DNA from: Bacteroidota bacterium
Lineage (GTDB): Bacteria; Bacteroidota; Bacteroidia; Flavobacteriales; Weeksellaceae
NCBI GenBank assembly: GCA_023426625.1
Contig: JAFAAJ010000289.1
Span: 1-18,402 of the forward strand
Direction of reading: 5' to 3'
Length of the DNA: 18,402 bases
Each line of letters begins with the position of its first letter. Within the stretch, counting starts at the first letter, position 1. Of this stretch, positions 15,681 to 18,402 are shown piece after piece. Position numbers and translations under genes: made by a program. Below the pieces are notes generated by a model, which was given only the letters and a program-made list of their open reading frames with translations, did not search any database and was not told the DNA's origin.

Positions 15681-16424
15681 ATGAAAATATTAGAAGGAAA
15701 GGTAGCACTAATTACCGGAGCTACAAGAGGAATCGGGAAAGGAATTGCTGAACTTTTTGCCCAACAAGGCGCAAAAGTAGCTTTTACTTATGCAGGTTCT
15801 GTAGATAAAGCGAAAGAGTTAGAAGCTGCTTTAAGTTCTGTAACACAAATTAAAGGTTACCAGTCTGATGCATCAGATTACGATGCCGCTCAAAAATTAG
15901 TTGATGATGTAATGGCGGAATTCGGTCAGATCGATATTCTGATTAATAACGCAGGAATTACAAGAGACAATTTATTGTTGAGAATGTCTAAGGAAGATTG
16001 GGATGCAGTGATCAAAGTAAACCTTGATTCTGTATTTAACCTTACAAAAGCGGTTATTAAGCCTATGATGAAGGCAAAATCAGGATCTATTATTAATATG
16101 ACTTCTGTAGTAGGGATTAGCGGAAATGCCGGTCAGGCAAACTATGCTGCATCTAAAGCGGGAGTGATTGGTTTCACAAAATCTGTGGCACTGGAATTAG
16201 GGTCAAGAAATATTCGTTGTAACGCTATTGCTCCAGGATTTATTGCAACTGAAATGACAGCTGCTTTAGATGAAAAAACTACTCAGAAGTGGAGTGAGGC
16301 GATCCCGATGAAAAAATTAGGAAAACCGGAAGATATTGCCAATGCATGTCTATTCTTAGGAAGTGATATGTCTACTTATATTTCAGGTCAGACCCTGAAT
16401 GTTGATGGAGGACTATTGACGTAA
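15681..16424 (+). CDS. fabG: 3-oxoacyl-[acyl-carrier-protein] reductase
   Basis: A 247-aa short-chain dehydrogenase/reductase that reduces 3-oxoacyl-ACP with NADPH in type II fatty acid synthesis, in the cytoplasm. The cofactor loop is TGATRGIG at residues 12-19, NNAG is at 89-92, and the catalytic tetrad is Asn114, Ser142, Tyr155 and Lys159 (YAASK). The conserved NAIAPGFIATEMT is at 181-193 and the C-terminus GQTLNVDGGL is typical of FabG rather than other SDRs. It is a single gene with an exact -7 element upstream and a strong terminator downstream. The leader carries a possible seven-codon frame (15652-15675, MKKANNN) ending 5 bp before the ATG, which may be chance. Confidence 0.95.
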   Translation: MKILEGKVALITGATRGIGKGIAELFAQQGAKVAFTYAGSVDKAKELEAALSSVTQIKGYQSDASDYDAAQKLVDDVMAEFGQIDILINNAGITRDNLLLRMSKEDWDAVIKVNLDSVFNLTKAVIKPMMKAKSGSIINMTSVVGISGNAGQANYAASKAGVIGFTKSVALELGSRNIRCNAIAPGFIATEMTAALDEKTTQKWSEAIPMKKLGKPEDIANACLFLGSDMSTYISGQTLNVDGGLLT

Positions 16425-16444
16425 TCGACATATATCTATAAAAT

Positions 16445-16472
16445 AAAATCCACCAAAACTGGTGGATTTTTT
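16445..16472 (+). terminator. Rho-independent terminator of fabG
   Basis: Perfect 10-bp stem AAAATCCACC (16445-16454) / GGTGGATTTT (16461-16470), 6-nt loop, T run on the plus strand. Its symmetric A run on the other side means it could also work on the minus strand. Confidence 0.92.
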
Positions 16473-16599
16473 ATTGAAATTATATTAAACAGTAGAATTT
16501 AATTAATAAAATAATAGTATTAAATTAAGATCTCCTAAATTACTTTTACAGAGTTATTTATCATAATAAAATTAATATCTTATTATTGAATTATCAAGC

Positions 16600-16607
16600 T
16601 ATGTTTG
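16600..16607 (+). promoter_or_regulatory. -7 element of the double-glycine peptide promoter
   Basis: TATGTTTG matches TAnnTTTG exactly, 25-30 bp before the tandem ATG codons of the peptide gene. The only nearby TTG (16586-16588) is too close (11-bp spacer), so the -33 element is unclear. This element overlaps a possible TTG start at 16605, which argues against initiation there. Confidence 0.55.
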
Positions 16608-16631
16608 TCTGTTATTCTTAAAATTATTATG

Positions 16632-16841
16632 ATGAAAAAATTTAAAAAGTTGACTCGTGAAGACCTTAAAACACTTAAAGGAGGAGAAAAACAAGTGTTT
16701 TTTGCAGAAACTACTTGCGGTATACAAGCCACTACAACTCAAGATTGGACTCCACAACAACATATTGAATGGCTTGAAAAACTTGAGGCATATTATTGTA
16801 AGCCAGCTGTACATCAAGGGTCAAGTACAAATCTGGCGTAA
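16632..16841 (+). CDS. Double-glycine leader peptide, bacteriocin-like precursor
   Basis: A 69-aa peptide. Its first 18 residues, MKKFKKLTREDLKTLKGG, form a classical double-glycine leader: Gly at -1 and -2, Leu at -4, -7 and -12, acidic residue at -8. Such leaders are cut by C39 peptidases during export by ABC transporters. The predicted mature part is 51 residues with Cys at core positions 11 and 38 (possible disulfide), a Thr-rich N-half and an amphipathic stretch around HIEWLEKLEAYY. Start: ATG at 16629 or 16632; the second matches the usual leader beginning. A TTG further upstream overlaps the -7 promoter element. Neither transporter nor modification enzyme is nearby. The next gene is a GLPGLI-family protein on the same strand. 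Its activity as toxin, signal or otherwise is unknown. Confidence 0.75.
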   Translation: MKKFKKLTREDLKTLKGGEKQVFFAETTCGIQATTTQDWTPQQHIEWLEKLEAYYCKPAVHQGSSTNLA

Positions 16842-16856
16842 ATAATGTACATTTAA

Positions 16857-16887
16857 GCACTTATAGTGTGATATTCACTATAAGTGC
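16857..16887 (+). promoter_or_regulatory. Perfect 12-bp hairpin between the peptide gene and the GLPGLI gene
   Basis: GCACTTATAGTG (16857-16868) and CACTATAAGTGC (16876-16887) form a perfect 12-bp stem with a 7-nt loop. It lies 15 bp after the peptide stop and 8 bp before the first ATG of the next gene. No T run follows on either strand, so it may be an RNA-stabilising 3' structure, a partial terminator/attenuator, or a protein-binding palindrome. Confidence 0.75.
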
Positions 16888-16910
16888 AATTTATAATGAA
16901 AATATCCCTT

Positions 16911-17756
16911 ATGTCTTATCATAAAAAGTTACTACTATTTATTTTATTTTATAGTGTTTTGTCTTATGCTCAATCATATAAACAGGATTCGTTACGAGGT
17001 GAATTTACTTATCTGCTAAAAGCTAAGTTTGATATACGAAATAATAATCGACATGAAGAGTTCTTCTCACTTCAGATAGGAGATAATCGTTCATTTTTCA
17101 TAAGTACCATATCGTTGAAAGGCGATTCGGTGATGGCGAATTCAGGAGTAATTACAAATAATCCTGATGGAAGTAAGACTGTTGGTTGGAAAAAAGGAAT
17201 AGAGATTCCAAAGACAAATTTATCCTTTACTATAATACAATCAAATGAAAATACACAGTATTTTAGATTTGTTGGTATGTCATTACTCAGCTATAAAGAA
17301 CCGATTATAAAGAACTGGAAACTGATAGACGAAACAAGAATAATTAATGCAATTACCTGTAAAAAAGCAGAAGTTACTTTTAAAGGCCGAAACTGGATTG
17401 CCTGGTATTCTCCCGAAATTCCTTTGCCTTATGGTCCTTATAAGTTCAGTGGATTACCAGGTTTAATTGTTAAAATAGCAGATGATAAAGGAAACTATGA
17501 TTTTGAATTGGTAAGGTCTGTACCTAATTCTCAATTGAAAGGAAGATTAATTAATATTAAGAAAAGCAGATATACTGAAGCCATAGAAACGACTCAACCT
17601 AAATTGAGACAAGCAATTAGAAATGCTGACGCCAATGCTGCTACTGTACTTGAAAGCTATGGAACCAGTGTCATAAAAGGACAGGAAATACTAAGGCAAA
17701 AAGAAAAAGAAAGAGAAGAAAACAGGAAATATCAAAATCCATTGGAATTGGAATAA
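16911..17756 (+). CDS. GLPGLI family secreted protein
   Basis: A 281-aa exported protein with the family's name-giving GLPGLI motif, in YGPYKFSGLPGLIVKI near residue 185. It also has the preceding block with a conserved Cys (ITCKKAEVTFKGRNWIAWYSPEIPLPYGP region, about 152-180). The family (TIGR01200/Porph_ging) is largely limited to Bacteroidota and has no established function. A signal peptide covers about 1-20 (MSYHKKLLLFILFYSVLSYAQ, cleavage near YAQ). The C-terminus is charged and helical (QKEKEREENRKYQ). Start choice: ATG at 16911 gives the compact signal peptide; ATG at 16896 adds five residues and is possible; a GTG at 16884 lies inside the hairpin stem and is unlikely. It follows the double-glycine peptide gene by about 70 bp with no promoter seen between, suggesting a shared transcript. 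Confidence 0.85.
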   Translation: MSYHKKLLLFILFYSVLSYAQSYKQDSLRGEFTYLLKAKFDIRNNNRHEEFFSLQIGDNRSFFISTISLKGDSVMANSGVITNNPDGSKTVGWKKGIEIPKTNLSFTIIQSNENTQYFRFVGMSLLSYKEPIIKNWKLIDETRIINAITCKKAEVTFKGRNWIAWYSPEIPLPYGPYKFSGLPGLIVKIADDKGNYDFELVRSVPNSQLKGRLINIKKSRYTEAIETTQPKLRQAIRNADANAATVLESYGTSVIKGQEILRQKEKEREENRKYQNPLELE

Positions 17757-17817
17757 CAAATTGTAGTTTTTAATTTTTCTTCATCCATATCCGGTCTTTA
17801 CATAACTTTACAAGAAA

Positions 17818-17864
17818 TAATTGCCTCGCTTAATAGCAGTTTTTTAATTTCAGCAAGGCAATTA
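17818..17864 (-). terminator. Probable terminator of guaC
   Basis: Arms TAATTGCCTCGCT (17818-17830) and AGCAAGGCAATTA (17852-17864) pair over 13 bp on the minus strand, where the single non-Watson-Crick position becomes G-U; on plus it is a C/A mismatch. The loop is 21 nt. It begins 11 bp after the guaC stop; the sequence after it on minus (TTTCTTG) is only moderately T-rich. Confidence 0.6.
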
Positions 17865-17875
17865 CCTTTTAATAA

Positions 17876-18402
17876 TTAATCTTTAAAAATCTGATTTTCC
17901 TGTTCCTGAACTCTGATAAAGGTAGTTCTTTTTGACAGTTCTTTCAGTTTTGATGCTCCCACATACGTGCAGGTGGAGCGTACTCCTCCCAGAATATCCT
18001 TTACCGTTTCAGAAACCGGACCTTTGTAAGGTACTTTTACTGTTTTTCCTTCAGATGCTCTGTATTCTGCAACACCTCCGGAATGTTTGTCCATTGCTGT
18101 TTTTGAGCTCATTCCGTAAAAAAGACGGAACTTTTTGCCATTTTCTTCGATCATTTCACCACCGCTTTCATCATGTCCGGCAAACATACCGCCCAACATT
18201 ACAAAATCGGCACCGCCACCGAAAGCTTTAGCAACATCTCCGGGAACTTTACAGCCACCATCAGCAATAATATGTCCTCCCAGACCATGAGCTGCATCTG
18301 CACATTCAATAATTGCGGAAAGCTGTGGATAACCTACACCTGTTTTCACACGGGTAGTACATACGGAACCGGGACCTATTCCTACTTTGATGATATCTGC
18401 AC
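17876..18402 (-). CDS. guaC: GMP reductase (partial, C-terminal half)
   Basis: The last 174 codons of GMP reductase, which converts GMP to IMP with NADPH in purine interconversion, in the cytoplasm. The open frame continues beyond the right edge; a GTG within it at 18349 is an internal valine, not a start. The visible part has GIGPGSVCTTR with the catalytic cysteine, then VKTGVGYPQ, the phosphate-binding ADGGCKVPGD and GGADFVMLGGMFAGHDE. The flap segment YGMSSKTAMDKHSGGVAEYRASEG and the tail TYVGASKLKELSKRTTFIRV resemble GuaC, not IMP dehydrogenase, whose flap and C-terminus differ. About half of a roughly 346-residue protein is present. It is convergent with the GLPGLI gene and ends at a hairpin. 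Confidence 0.95.
   Translation of the reverse strand, partial: ADIIKVGIGPGSVCTTRVKTGVGYPQLSAIIECADAAHGLGGHIIADGGCKVPGDVAKAFGGGADFVMLGGMFAGHDESGGEMIEENGKKFRLFYGMSSKTAMDKHSGGVAEYRASEGKTVKVPYKGPVSETVKDILGGVRSTCTYVGASKLKELSKRTTFIRVQEQENQIFKD

Noticed and set aside
16605..16631. Longer version of the double-glycine peptide starting at TTG 16605
   Set aside because: That codon overlaps the exact TAnnTTTG promoter element and would put nine to ten extra residues before a leader that already begins properly at the tandem ATGs.
16657..16845. A second, overlapping 62-codon frame in the peptide gene
   Set aside because: It is a +1 reading of the same DNA and lacks the leader logic; the other frame has the full GG-leader consensus.
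16884..16910. GTG at 16884 as the start of the GLPGLI protein
   Set aside because: It lies within the right arm of a perfect 12-bp hairpin, and the ATGs at 16896 and 16911 give better signal peptides.
18347..18349. GTG taken as the start of a 157-aa guaC product
   Set aside because: The frame stays open to the window edge and encodes the conserved GIGPGSVCTTR before it, so the gene simply continues outside.

Overview
The window looks like chromosome of a low-GC Bacteroidota, most likely a flavobacterium of the Chryseobacterium / Weeksellaceae type. The evidence is the strongly AT-rich intergenic DNA, the TAnnTTTG -7 promoter elements, the scarcity of Shine-Dalgarno sequences, the MurF-Alr fusion, a GLPGLI-family protein, and double-glycine leader peptide style. 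This placement comes from gene content and motifs, not from a database search. Most genes are housekeeping. No tRNA, rRNA, CRISPR array or insertion sequence was seen.

Left part (1-3967): the last 24 codons of an unrecognised plus-strand gene face a minus-strand pair, a MuiA-like secreted protein (DUF4140/DUF4139) followed by rpiB. Divergent from this pair, across a 538-bp AT-rich gap, is pgk. The gap holds one perfect DnaA box, several near-matches and AT-rich tracts, so it is a candidate replication origin. From pgk to the next gene there is a 594-bp convergent gap with a pgk terminator, a duplicated 25-bp sequence and a possible gene remnant.

Centre (4504-13139): all genes are on the minus strand, in transcription order tdk, murF-alr, a patatin-type outer-membrane phospholipase, ybeY, mnmG and a class I methyltransferase. 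murF-alr, patatin and ybeY are 2-4 bp apart and form a tight operon. Two identical 18-bp palindromes with the canonical ParB site (parS) core sit on either side of mnmG. With the DnaA-box cluster 2.7 kb away, this points to an origin-proximal chromosome segregation region.

Right part (13200-18402): on the plus strand, a very acidic repeat-containing protein of unknown function and rsmI (TTG start) are 2 bp apart, followed by fabG with its own promoter and terminator. Next is a small accessory cassette: a 69-aa double-glycine leader peptide with two cysteines in its core, a perfect 12-bp hairpin, then a secreted GLPGLI-family protein. This is the most accessory-looking and least understood part of the window. 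The minus-strand guaC (GMP reductase) runs off the right edge.
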